From Saxidomus purpurata (Eukaryota > Mollusca > Bivalvia > Venerida > Veneridae), in contig JAFMSR010000019.1 of the NCBI GenBank assembly GCA_022818135.1, positions 4,973,685 to 5,037,684 on the forward strand: a DNA stretch of 64,000 nt. Reading direction: 5' to 3'. Positions 24,705-36,300 of the stretch are shown here, piece after piece. The notes under the pieces are model-generated. The model was not told where the DNA came from and did not search any database. It was given only the letters and a program-made list of their open reading frames with translations. Made by a program: the position numbers and the translations under genes. Every line of letters starts with the position of its first letter. The first letter of the stretch is position 1.

Positions 24705-25010
24705 TATTAAGAAATATATGAAAAATCCGATGAAATTCATACATATTTTACATCTGTTGACAAACGTATGGAAAAATCCGATGAAATACATACGTGTTTT
24801 AAATCAGTAAGAAATATATGAAAAAATCCAAGGAAATACTTACATGTTTTTCATTAATTACTAACTATATAGAAAAATCCGAGGAAATCCGTACATGTTT
24901 TACATCAGTTAAAAAATAATATATGGAAAAATCCGAGGAAATCCGTCCATACATGTTTTACATCAATTAAAAAAAAGATTGATAAATCCAAGGAAAAGTG
25001 TCTAATACAA
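24705..25010. repeat. ~60-bp minisatellite, about 5 units, next to a splice acceptor
   Basis: Units carry GAAAAATCCGAGGAAATCCG and TACATGTTTTACATCA. The array begins about 60 bp upstream (in transcript sense) of the acceptor of the first identified transporter exon at 24645. Confidence 0.8.
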
Positions 25011-25679
25011 CCTGCCGCTCATCCTGCAGTTATAATTCCTTCTACCTGTTATCTAAAAATGTCAACTCATTGAAAATCATCTAAAAATGTCAACTCAACT
25101 CATATGGTTTGATACAAAAGTTTAATATTTTAAAATCGTTCGAGCAAAAAGAAGTCATCTTAAAAGTAGGTCGATGAATTCATTTTTATATATATATAGA
25201 TGAACGCATTTTTATATCATTACTCAATAACCATGTATAATATCTAGCGAAGTACTGTATGATTACCTAAATTAGCGGACACAAATTTCGCTGAAAGGTC
25301 TTTTGTGTAGTTGTTTATGTTTTGTTTTATTTTATTTTCTATAATGGAAAGAGTGTGTGTGTGTTGGGGGGTGGGGTAAATAAGGTATATATCGATTACT
25401 GTGCAAATAACTCCAGCAAGGAAAAGGTCATTAAGTCAAAAAAAATTAATATAAACATTCATGGAAATCAATTATAATCAAGTTGTAAAGGAAAAACAAT
25501 GTACCAAATATCATCATTTACTGTTACAGTGATGGCATATTGACAATAGCGAAACAAAACAATCCAATTTCGTTCGGTTGTTGTTGTTGTTGAGGTACTT
25601 GCTCGCGGTCCAAACGTTTCCTCATATCGTCCTGAAGCCTAATATTAACTGCCCTCAACGATTTACTTCAGCATCCAGG

Positions 25680-25909
25680 AACCGGTTGTTCGAAAATTCA
25701 ACCGGCTGTTAAATTAACCGTTGGTTAAATTTTGAGTCAATATTCTACTCGATGTGGGCTGTTTTTAGTTTACTTTAAAAAGATTTTAGTTTTCGACTTA
25801 CCTAAATACATTCAATATAATTATCAAGTCTTTCAAAATGTATAAATACAACCCCAAAATTTTAATCGACTGTTAGTTTAAACCGCTGGTTAAAGTTTCG
25901 AACAACCGG
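25680..25909. mobile_element. MITE with ~55-bp imperfect TIRs
   Basis: Left AACCGGTTGTTCGAAAATTC and right complement ACCCGGTTGTTCGAAACTTT, with further inner similarity (AACCGTTGGTTAAA). One diverged arm also occurs at 60960-61015. Confidence 0.8.
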
Positions 25910-26000
25910 GTCCATGAACAACCCGATCCAGGAACAACCGAATCCAGGAACAACAGGATCCAGGAACAACTGTATCCAAGAACAGCCGGATCCAGGAACA
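25905..26000. repeat. 16-bp minisatellite
   Basis: About six units of AACCGGATCCAGGAAC beside the MITE right end; GATCCAGGAACAAC is the common core. Confidence 0.8.
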
Positions 26001-26247
26001 ACTAGGGAGAAGAAGAAAGCGTGCTAGGGTTTCCAATGAGTTAGTGCAGATACCATTGCAAATAGAGGCCTCTGTGTGTTAAGATTTAGAAAAAAAGTAT
26101 CTGAATAGCTTATCAACCAATGGTAGTAAATTCACTAAACCTGCATGTTATCATCGTTGCATTGTCCCCTTCCAAAACAGAAAATGGTTCAGAAAAATGG
26201 TCCGGTCCACTGTGCATATCGGGGCAAATGTCATTAATATGGAAACA
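26001..26247. other. Non-coding
   Basis: No gene or repeat recognised. The missing first exon of the transporter might lie in 24.7-26.8 kb but was not found. Confidence 0.35.
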
Positions 26248-26372
26248 TCTTTAAATGGCTTCTTCTCATTTACCAACGGTATAGGAGTAGCGTGTTCGAT
26301 CCCTACCGGTGCTCAAGTGATAGTAGTGTCCTTAGGCAAGACGCAGATAATTCCACATCGTCCCTCTCTCTG
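26248..26372 (+). repeat. tRNA-derived SINE remnant
   Basis: Contains a B-box-like GTGTTCGATCCCTACC (26298 onward) followed by AGTGTCCTTAGGCAAGAC. The latter phrase resembles the conserved central core of Deu/V-type SINEs (GTGTCCTTGGGCAAGACAC). The ends are not definable. Confidence 0.5.
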
Positions 26373-26874
26373 TCTGTTCGCGGTTGATTCCATCTGGAGT
26401 GAGTCTCGAGAGTGATATAATATGAGTTGTAAGAAATTGTTTCAGACTCGAGAGTAATCAAGTTAGTAAAACCTAATAAATGGTGTAGGAAAGTCTGTAA
26501 GAAATTGTCTGAAAGTTCTGCAAGAACATGTTGAGGCTGTCTTTCAACCTTTTCGTCTGACCTCCTTTGGATTGCTTATGACAGCTCTCTGTATAGACGT
26601 TTTTCGTCATATTTCTTACATTCGATTTTCCTGCTCTGTCCAACGAGCTTAGGACCACTGTAGAATGGAGTAAAAAAAAAGAACTTTCCAAAATATCAAA
26701 CCTACAGAACAATTTCACCCTTTAGTTACCGAAATAGTTTTTTGGCAGGGTAAATTTGTAACATTTCTTTAGATTACAAACCGTGTGTTTTAAGCATCAT
26801 ACTTGGTCATAATAATGGTCATAATGATGCAGTATCACCATAACACAGGGTAATTATACCTTTAATTATGCTTT

Positions 26875-29695
26875 AACCATTTTGAAAAAATAGGGTAACC
26901 ATTCGCTATATATAGGGTAATTAAAGCTTTTACCATTCGCTATATATAGGGTAATTATAGCTTTAACTATTCGCTATATATAGGGTAATTATAGCTTTAA
27001 CCATTCGCTATATATATAGAGTAATTATAGCTTTAACCATTCGCTATATATAGGGTAATTATAGCTTTAACCATTCGCTATATATAGGGTAATTATAGCT
27101 TTAACCATTCGCTATATATAGGGTAATTATAGCTTAACCATTCGCTATATATATAGGGTAATTAAAGCTTTAACCATTCGCTATATATAGGGTAATTATA
27201 GCTTTAACCATTCGCTATATATAGGGTAATTAAAGCTTTTACCATTCGCTTTATATAGGGTAATTAAAGCTTTTACCATTCGCTGTATATAGGGTAATTA
27301 AAGCTTTAACCATTCGCTGTATATAGGGTAATTAAAGCTTTAACCATTCGCTATATATAGGGTAATTATAGCTTTAACCATTCGCTATATATAGGGTAAT
27401 TATAGCTTTAACCATTCGCTATATATAGGGTAATTAATAGCTTTAACCATTGCTATATATGGTAATTAAAGCTTTAACCATTCGCTATATATAGGGTAAT
27501 TAAAACTTTTACCTTTCGCTATATATAGGGTAATTAAAGCTTTAACTATTCGCTATATATAGGGTAATTATAGCTTTAACCATTCGCTATATATAGGGTA
27601 ATTAAAGCTTTAACCATTCGCTATATATAGGGTAATTAAAACTTTTACCTTTCGCTATATATAGGGTAATTAAAGCTTTAACCATTCGCTATATATAGGG
27701 TAATTATAGCTTTAACCATTCGCTATATATAGGGTAATTAAAGCTTTTACCATTCGCTGTATATAGGGTAATTAAAGCTTTAACCATTCGCTATATATAG
27801 GGTAATTATAGCTTTAACCATTCGCTATATATAGGGTAATTAAAACTTTTACCTTTCGCTATATATAGGGTAATTAAAGCTTTAACCATTCGCTATATAT
27901 AGGGTAATTATAGCTTTAACCATTCGCTATATATAGGGTAATTAAAGCTTTTACCATTCGCTGTATATAGGGTAATTAAAGCTTTAACCATTCGCTATAT
28001 ATAGGGTAATTATAGCTTTAACCATTCGCTATATATAGGGTAATTATAGCTTTAACCATTCGCTATATATAGGGTAATTAAAGCTTTAACCATTCGCTAT
28101 ATATAGGGTAATTAAAACTTTTACCTTTCGCTATATATAGGGTAATTAAAGCTTTAACTATTCGCTATATATAGGGCTATATATAGGGTAATTATAGCTT
28201 TAACCATTCGCTATATATAGGGTAATTAAAACTTTTACCTTTCGCTATATATAGGGTAATTAAAGCTTTAACCATTCGCTATATATAGGGTAATTATAGC
28301 TTTAACCATTCGCTATATATAGGGTAATTATAGCTTTAACCATTCGCTATATATAGGGTTATTATAGTTTTAACCATTCGCTAAATGTAGGGTAACTATA
28401 GCTTTAACAATTCGCTAAATATAGGGTAACTATAGCTTTAACAATTTACTAAATATAGGGCAATTATAGCTAAAACAATTTGCTAAATATAGGGTAACTA
28501 TAGCTGTAACAATTTACTTAATTTAGGGCAATAATAGCTATAACAATTCGCTAAAGGGTTACTATAGCTTTAACAATTCGCTAAATGTAGGGTAATTTTA
28601 TAGCTAGAACCTTTCGCTAAACATAGGGTTAATATCGCTTTAACCATTCGCTAAACATAGGGTTATTATAGCTTTAAAGCTGGTCGCTGTCGGTAACTGT
28701 TGAAAAAAATATTTTTTTTAAAATTGACATACTTATACATTAGTATAAAATTAAAGGCTAGAATCAAATATAAGCAAAAATCTAGGTAGGAATTTGCAGA
28801 AATCGATTGAAAATGTTGGTTACACGGTACCGCTACACTATATGTTTATACTGGAATTTCAAAAGCGTTTGTAACGCTTTTGAATTTGACAGTGTATTAT
28901 TTGAAATTTAGAGATATACGTGACAGGAATTTATACTGGAGCCTTTTGATATGACTATATGTTCCAAAATACATTAGTTACATGCAGTTTGAAGAACTTT
29001 ATTTTTTTACCAAAATCTGAGAGCGAGCAGCTTTAACAATTCGCTTAACATAGGGTTATTATAGCGTTAACCATTCGCTTCAAATAAGGTAGTAACAGCT
29101 TTAACAATTCGCTAAACATAGGTTAATTATAGCTTTCAATAAACGATAACATAGGGTAATTATAGCTTTAACAATTCGATAAACATAGGGTAATTTTAGC
29201 TTTAACAATTCGCTAAACATAGGGTAATTAAAGCTGTAACAATTCGCTTAAGATAGGGTAATTATAGCTTTAACCAATCGCTAAACATAGGGTAATAATA
29301 ACTTTAACAATTCGCTTAACATAGTATAAATATAGCTTTAACAAAACGCCAAACATAGAGTGATTTTAGCTTCAACAATTCGCTAAACAAAGAGTGATTT
29401 TAGCTTCAACAATTTGCTAAACATAGAGTGATTATAGTTTAAACAAGTCAAACATAGGCTAATTATAGCTTTAACCATACGCTTAACATGGGTATTTATA
29501 GCTTTAACGATTCGCTAAACATAGGACAATTAATAGCTTTAACAATTCGCTAAACATAAGGTATTTATAGCTTTAACGATTCGCTAATCATAGGGCAATT
29601 AATAGCTTTAATCATACGCTAAACATAGGGTATTTATAGCTTTAACGATTCGCTAAACATGGGACAATTAAGAGCTTAAACCATTCGCTTATTTA
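26875..29695. repeat. ~34-bp satellite, about 70 units, interrupted by a MITE
   Basis: Unit GGGTAATTATAGCTTTAACC plus ATTCGCTATATATA. The left part (to about 28370) is highly uniform. The right part is older and variable (CGCTAAACATAGGG). A marked variant (AAAACTTTTACCTTTCGC) recurs near 27500, 27630, 27840, 28110 and 28220, showing block duplication. It lies between the transporter and Ig genes. Confidence 0.95.
28678..29032 (+). mobile_element. TTAA-flanked MITE, copy 4, inserted in a satellite unit
   Basis: Ends AGCTGGTCGCTGTCGG and CTGAGAGCGAGCAGCT. The TTAA duplication (28674-28677 and 29033-29036) is the TTAA inside the satellite phrase GCTTTAACCATTCGC, so the insertion can be read exactly. 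Confidence 0.9.
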
Positions 29696-29949
29696 AGATA
29701 TTTCAACTTGACTCTGACAGTGAGGGTAATAAAAATTATTAGACTGCTAACTTTCCATTAAGTAAATGTTGCAAATTTACCCTGCAGAAAGAATATAAAG
29801 AGAACCATTCTTCTGAAAGACCAATACTAATTGGTAAAGTTGGTATGTAGGTTTCATATTTTTTAGGGTACTTGATTTTTTTTAATCCATTCTTAAAACG
29901 TTCAGCATTTAGGTACAAGACATAAAACACAATATTCAGGTATACATGT

Positions 29950-30303
29950 TATGGAACAACATTTAAGTTCACAATTTATGGAACATTTAGGTTCACAATT
30001 TATGGAACATTTAGGTTCACAATTTATGGAACAACATATAGGTTCACAATTTATGGAACAACATTTAAGTTCACAATTTATGGAACAACAGTTCAGTTCA
30101 CAATTTATGGAACAACATTTAAGTACACAATTTATGAAACAACATTTAAGTACACAATTTATGGAACAACATTTAAGTACACAATTTATGGAACAACATT
30201 TAGGTTCACAATTTATGGAACAACAGTTCAGTTCACAATTTATGGAACAACATTTAGGTTCACATTTTATGGAACAACATTTAAGTACACATCTGCAAAC
30301 AGG
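29950..30303. repeat. 27-bp minisatellite grown from the end of the Ig exon
   Basis: About 13 units of ATGGAACAACATTTAAGTTC ACAATTT (plus sense). The first unit overlaps the 3' end of the last Ig exon, whose minus-strand sequence GTACTTAAATGTTGTTCCAT is the repeat unit. On the minus strand each unit carries TAA in the Ig reading frame. Confidence 0.92.
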
Positions 30304-33300
30304 TAGCCATGCTTGTTACTGATGTTGCACTGAATATTCATGTGATCATCGACAGTGAGTTGTGTGAGTGTGAGGTTGTATCTGTCTTGTTGCAGTAATC
30401 TTTGACTCTGATAGACACGTGGGTCTCTACCTGAAACATTGATAAAAACAATGTTTATCTTTATTTTTATTTTTTTTTTCAGTTTCGGTCGCCGAAGGTA
30501 ACCCCATTTATTACCTCCGTCACATGACAAGTGGGGGCCGGAGGCCCAGTAGAAAACAATGTTTAGGGTAACGTCTGACATTAGCAGAAGGTTTATATCT
30601 TTATTATTATGTTAAGAAAGTATTTCAATCTGCATAGGTTTACATAAACAGATTTTGGTGTATATAATTTCAGTTTTTGTCTGGCTATACTTTAATAAAT
30701 ACAAAGCATTACATCCTTTGAAAATTTAAAATATGGGGTTCAAATCTAGTAGTATCTTTACAAACTTTGCGAACTAGAACTATCACTGAAGGTGATGAAT
30801 ACCCCCCGAACATCCCACTGACACAGTATTTAAAATTTTGTAGTATTTGATGCTTTAATTATTGGACCTGCACATCTGTGAAATATAATTAAATTTTGAC
30901 CAGCGGGTTTGGAGATTAAAAGCACACAAGATTTTACTATCTCAAGCCCCTGTGACCTTTGATCTAGTGACCCGAAACATGGACCATGCACAACTAGTTA
31001 TTGTACTTATCACTTCTATGAAGTATCATTAAATTCTGACCAGGAGTTTTGAAGATTTAGCGTCCACAAGATTTTACCATCTCGAGTCCCTGTGACCTTG
31101 ACCTTTGACCTAGAGACCCGAAACCTGGACCATGCACAACTAGGCATTGTACTTATCACTTGTGTGAAGTATCATCAAATTCTGACCAGGGGTTTTGGAC
31201 ATTTAGCGTCCACAAGATTTTACTATCCCAAGCCCCTGTGTCCTTGACCTTTGTCCTAGAGTCCCGAAACTTGGACCATGCACAACTAGGCATTGTACTT
31301 ATCACTTGTGTGAAGTATCATCAAATTCTGACCAGGGGTTTTGGAGATTTAGCGTCCACAAGATTTTACTATCCCGAGCCCCTGTGACCTTTGACCTAGA
31401 GACCCGAAACATGGACCATGCACAACTAAGCATTGTACTTATCACTTGTGTGAAGTATCATTAAATTCTGACCAGGGGTATTTGAGATCTAGTGTCCACA
31501 AGATTCCGTCTACAGACGGACAGACGGACGGACAGACAAGCTGAATCCAGTATACCCCCCTAACACTTTGTGTTCGGGGGGTATAATAACACAACAAGCT
31601 GATTATTACCACTCGTCCATATTTACTGTGGAGCTCGTATGCGCAGGTATAATAATTAAGTACGAAATCGGTCGGTTAATACTTAAAAAATATCTCGCAT
31701 GTATAATAATTACGTAAGAAGTTAGTATTGTTAATACTTAAAAAGGTAGCTCACAGGCATAATAATTAAGTAAGAAGTTAGTAGTGTTAATACTTTAAAG
31801 CTATCTCATAGGTATAGTAATTAAGTACAAAATGAATAGTGTTCTAAAATACTTAAAAGTCATCTTACATGTATAATGATTTAAACATTAGTAGTGATAG
31901 TATTTAAAAGTTATCTCGCAGGTGTAATAATTAAGTACGAAATCGATAGAATAATACTTAAGAATTACCTCGCAGGTAAAATAATTAAGTAAGAAGTTAG
32001 TAGTGTTAATACTTAAAAGTTATCTTGCAGGGTTTGTTTGATCTAACGCTTACTTTCGTCCAGACGTTTTCCGTTTATATACCACGTGTAAACAGGTTTC
32101 GGAACACCCTCTGCTCGAGCCAGAAACGTTGCTGTTCCGTTCACTACGGCATTAACGTCGGTAGGTTTTACCTTCCAATAGGGGGCAGCTAAAATTTCAA
32201 AAAGAGCTTAAGATTCATTAATTAATCCGTTGGTGTCTAGTGTCTACTTTTCAAGCAGTTAACATTCGAAGCAGACTCTGATCAGGATTTAAAGTGTTAC
32301 CCCTGTGAATCATATGTCTGCAAAACACCCCTGCTCAAGGAAATAGACTTGCCTGAATTGGAAGTCAGAAGATTCCATTGTAAATATATAGATACTTTTT
32401 CTAATGCTTCCTTAAACGTTTGTGTAATAAGATGAATGCATGCTGAGTACCACGCTGACGTTTTGTAAATTATATGAAACAAAATGGTTGCTGTACTTGG
32501 GACATACAATCAAATCTATAATAAGCTCATTCTTTTACGCCATTTTTTTTTCAAAACCCCTTATATAGCCTTACCTTCGATTAAAACGTCGAAATGTTTT
32601 GTAACCCTCCTCACACTTTCAGAATTGATACCCATACATTCGTACCCTCCGGCGTCTGTGTATTCCAGGTTAGAGATTTGAAGAGTTGTACCAAAGTTTG
32701 CAAAAGAGGTCCTATTATCAGATAAGCTGCCACGGAGTTTTTCCCAATAAACGTCTGGAGTGGGGCTGAAAAACAGGATTTGGTTGGGGAAAAAACATTT
32801 CAGTGAACTCCGTATATAACGAACTCCTTGGGACCAGATAAATGTGTTCCTTATATCCGGAGTACGTTATATCCAAACATAATTTTTCATATAAAAGAAT
32901 TTTGAAAAAATCAATTTGTTCCTTGTATCCGGAATTTCGCTATATCCAGAATCGTTATATACGGAACTTACTGTAGACAGAAAATGCAGGATTAGGATTC
33001 AATACAGTAAACTCCGTATATAACGACTCCGGATATAGCGAAAATAAGAACAAATTTCATCTGCCCGAATTTTTTATCCGTTATTTTATATAAATATGTT
33101 ATATCGATATTACAAACTCCGGATATCATGAACACATTTAAATAGTCCCCCAAGGAGTTCGTTATAAACGGAACATACTGTATAAAGGAGTCGTGGGTGA
33201 AAATACAGGATTAGGATTGAAAATACAGATGTCCATCTGCCGAACGGTGGCAGGTACACTGAAGACATTTTTTCAGATGGTGTTCCGTTTGCCATTTAAA

Positions 33301-36300
33301 CAAAAACAGATACATCAAAATTCATGAGCAAAAGTAAGCACTGTTAATCATGTTGAACTATTTCCTTCATAAGGATATTATGAGCTTCCCTGGAAGGCCG
33401 TTATCGATCGACCGATATATCAGAAAGCAATATGAAATCGATAAGGAATTTACATAGAAATATATAGGAACTAATTAAAAAACATCTACTTGTAACATTT
33501 ACTTTTTATTTTGGATCTTATTCCTTGATATTGCAAGAAAGAACATTTCTTCAACTTTCTAATGATATATTTTTCTTCAAAATACATAATAAATAAAATA
33601 ATTTCTTCTTGCTTCTTTTTTCTGTCAAACTAAACACCTATTTTACCTATATAACGTAGTTGCAAATTACACAAACTAGTGATTCTGCACATTTTGAACC
33701 GATATCTACATCATATGAATTAATGTTAAAATCTATTCCTTGATATTGTGATATTCTACAGCGGACACTGATTATTTTTAACCAGGTTTTCCGAAGGAAA
33801 AATCCTGGTTATTAGATTGAGGTATGTCGGCGGGCGTAAACAATTTCTTCTGTGCGCAACTCCTCCTACATTTCTCAACGGATTTCAACCAAACTTTCAC
33901 AGAAGTATTGTCATGAAGTGCCCTGGCGCATATTGTCGCGGTTTTGTGATTTGGTCATTTTTGACCTAATTATGGCCCTTTGTTTTTTTCACATATGTAA
34001 TTCTTCTGTGCGCAACTCCTTCTACACTTCTCAAGGAATTTCAACCAAACTTTCACAGAATTATTGTCACCAAGTGCCCTGGCGCATTTGACGGGGTTTT
34101 GTGATTTGATCATTTTGACGAATTGTGGGCCTTTGTTTTTTTCACATAATGTAATATATATGAGAAATACTCTTCTATGTGCAACTCCTACATTTCTCAA
34201 GGGATTTCAACCAAACTTATACAGAACTATAATTGTGAACTAAAGAATTTTGAATATATAATGTTATGCCCCTGGTCGTCCGTCCGTCCGTTAGCAATTT
34301 TGTGTCTCCTTATTTAAGTATATATAAAAGGGAGAATACTCTGTTATTATAAAAGGGAGAATACTCTGTTATTACTGTCTATTTTTAGAATAGATTACCA
34401 GTCCTGTATACTTTGGAGTATTCTGTTACAGTAAGATGACAAAATTTCTCATGAGACCAGCGGTTCAAACCCCACACAGAGCAAGGTTTTTTTTTTGTTT
34501 TTTTTTCAATTTTTGCCTGAATTATGGCCCTTTGTTTTACACATGTAATATATAGAAGAAGACCTTTGTTTCTTTTTCACATTATGTATATCTACTGACT
34601 TTAAAAACACATTTGCGCTCGGCCAGCAGACTGGAAAATGAAAACCTGGTTTTGTGACAATTTCCTGTCACTTGTTATGTAAAATGTTCTAAAAATAATT
34701 ATTTGACCTCTTGCTTCTTTTTGATTTTGAATTCTGCTGTGTCCCTACTTTTAAACGGGGATACAGGGAAAAGTCTAAGTGCGCCACCAGAAAAACCATG
34801 CTGGGTAATAACGATGGAATGGGAATCTGTTAGGTATCAAATAATGAATTATCCGTGCAACGATAAATTATAACAATAAATAATAAATCAAAGACGTTTG
34901 ATTATTCAAAGTAAAGTGTTAATTTTAACGTGTATGATTTTCTTTAGAAAAAATGTAAATTGAAAGAAATCTAAAAAATGTTCAATATAAAAATGTAATT
35001 ATATGATGAACGTCTTGATTATATTGCATTAGCATTATGACGATAACAAGTTCAAATAAAAGTGTCGTTTGTGAATTAAATATCCAGCATGTTAAATGTA
35101 TTGTCAACTGCCACGTGTCTAGTTTCTGTTGACACGCGCACACAATTATGTTTAATCGTGTATTAAAGACTTTAGTTTCAAATGACATTTACTTTGCTAT
35201 GCACGATATCCTGAGCCCATAGCTAGGTGAGATACCCTTTTATATAATATAAAGCGTTATTGGTCAATAAAATAGTCGCACATTTGTGTGACAATACATA
35301 CTTTAAGACGGTTGACCAGTTCCATTTTATTTCTATGAAACCAGCACCGATATGTTTGAGATAAAATTTATCTCTGCATATGTTCTGTAAGGGAGATTAA
35401 TCCTAGAACTGTGAAGGCTTATCTATATGGTAAATGCAGAGTTTTGCCACTTGATGAATGAAGTATATAGTCTAGTATGTTAATAACTGATATTTGCAAG
35501 GTATGAAAACCAAGTGTAAGCTTACTTTCCGTTGAATAAACATGTCAGTTCTAATGTTTTTGTCTTCATGAAGGTGTTTATTGAGGGCGAGGTCCACGCC
35601 ATCGTTGCTGGGCTACGGCGCTCGTCTGTAAAACACATTCAGTGTACATCAAAGATATCTTTTCAGAAAATTCCTACCTCTTTAAAAGAAGACCAGACAA
35701 TGTTAGAAAATGACTTGAGTCAGGCGGACGTGTACTATGGTTTAACAACATTAAATTATGCACGACTTGCATCTCAAACAAAATGGACGACTTTTCAGAA
35801 GATATAGCTAAGATAAACGGATGATTACAATTGTTTTACAACAATATTTATTCATAGGAAAGCATGTACACTATTGTTGCATAAGTTTCTACAATGATCA
35901 AGCAGAAATATCTGAGCTTTTTTAACGAAAGTCTTTCTTTATACAATAAACTCCGTATATAACGAACGCCTTGGAACTATTAAAATGTGTTCTTTATATC
36001 CGGTGTTTGTTATATCCATTTTTATATCAAATCAAGAAGTAAAAACATCGGATCCAGAAGATGTGTTCGTCCTATACGGAATTTCGTTATATCCGGTGTC
36101 GTTATATATGTTATTTCCTTTAGTTACATGCGTACAACCAGGAATACTCTAAGGTATAGACCATTCCTGGTACAACTCCTTGAACCTGAAACCTGTTCAA
36201 ACTGGACAAATCCCGTATGTACCCAGTTAGCTCGGTTAATAGAGATTTATAATTCAAGACAACGTACCGTCGCCTAAGATTTCTAATAGGTGTTCCGAAC

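Noticed and set aside
26875..29695. Possible CRISPR-like or centromeric array
   Set aside because: Head-to-tail ~34-bp units without spacers and only ~2.8 kb long; an ordinary minisatellite or satellite block.
29951..30322. Plus-strand 123-codon ORF of MEQHLSSQF repeats
   Set aside because: Shadow of the 27-bp minisatellite, antisense to the Ig exon from which the unit derives.
33110..33295. Minus-strand ORF as the missing Ig3 half
   Set aside because: No cysteine or tryptophan in Ig spacing, and it is partly made of a pogo-like MITE.
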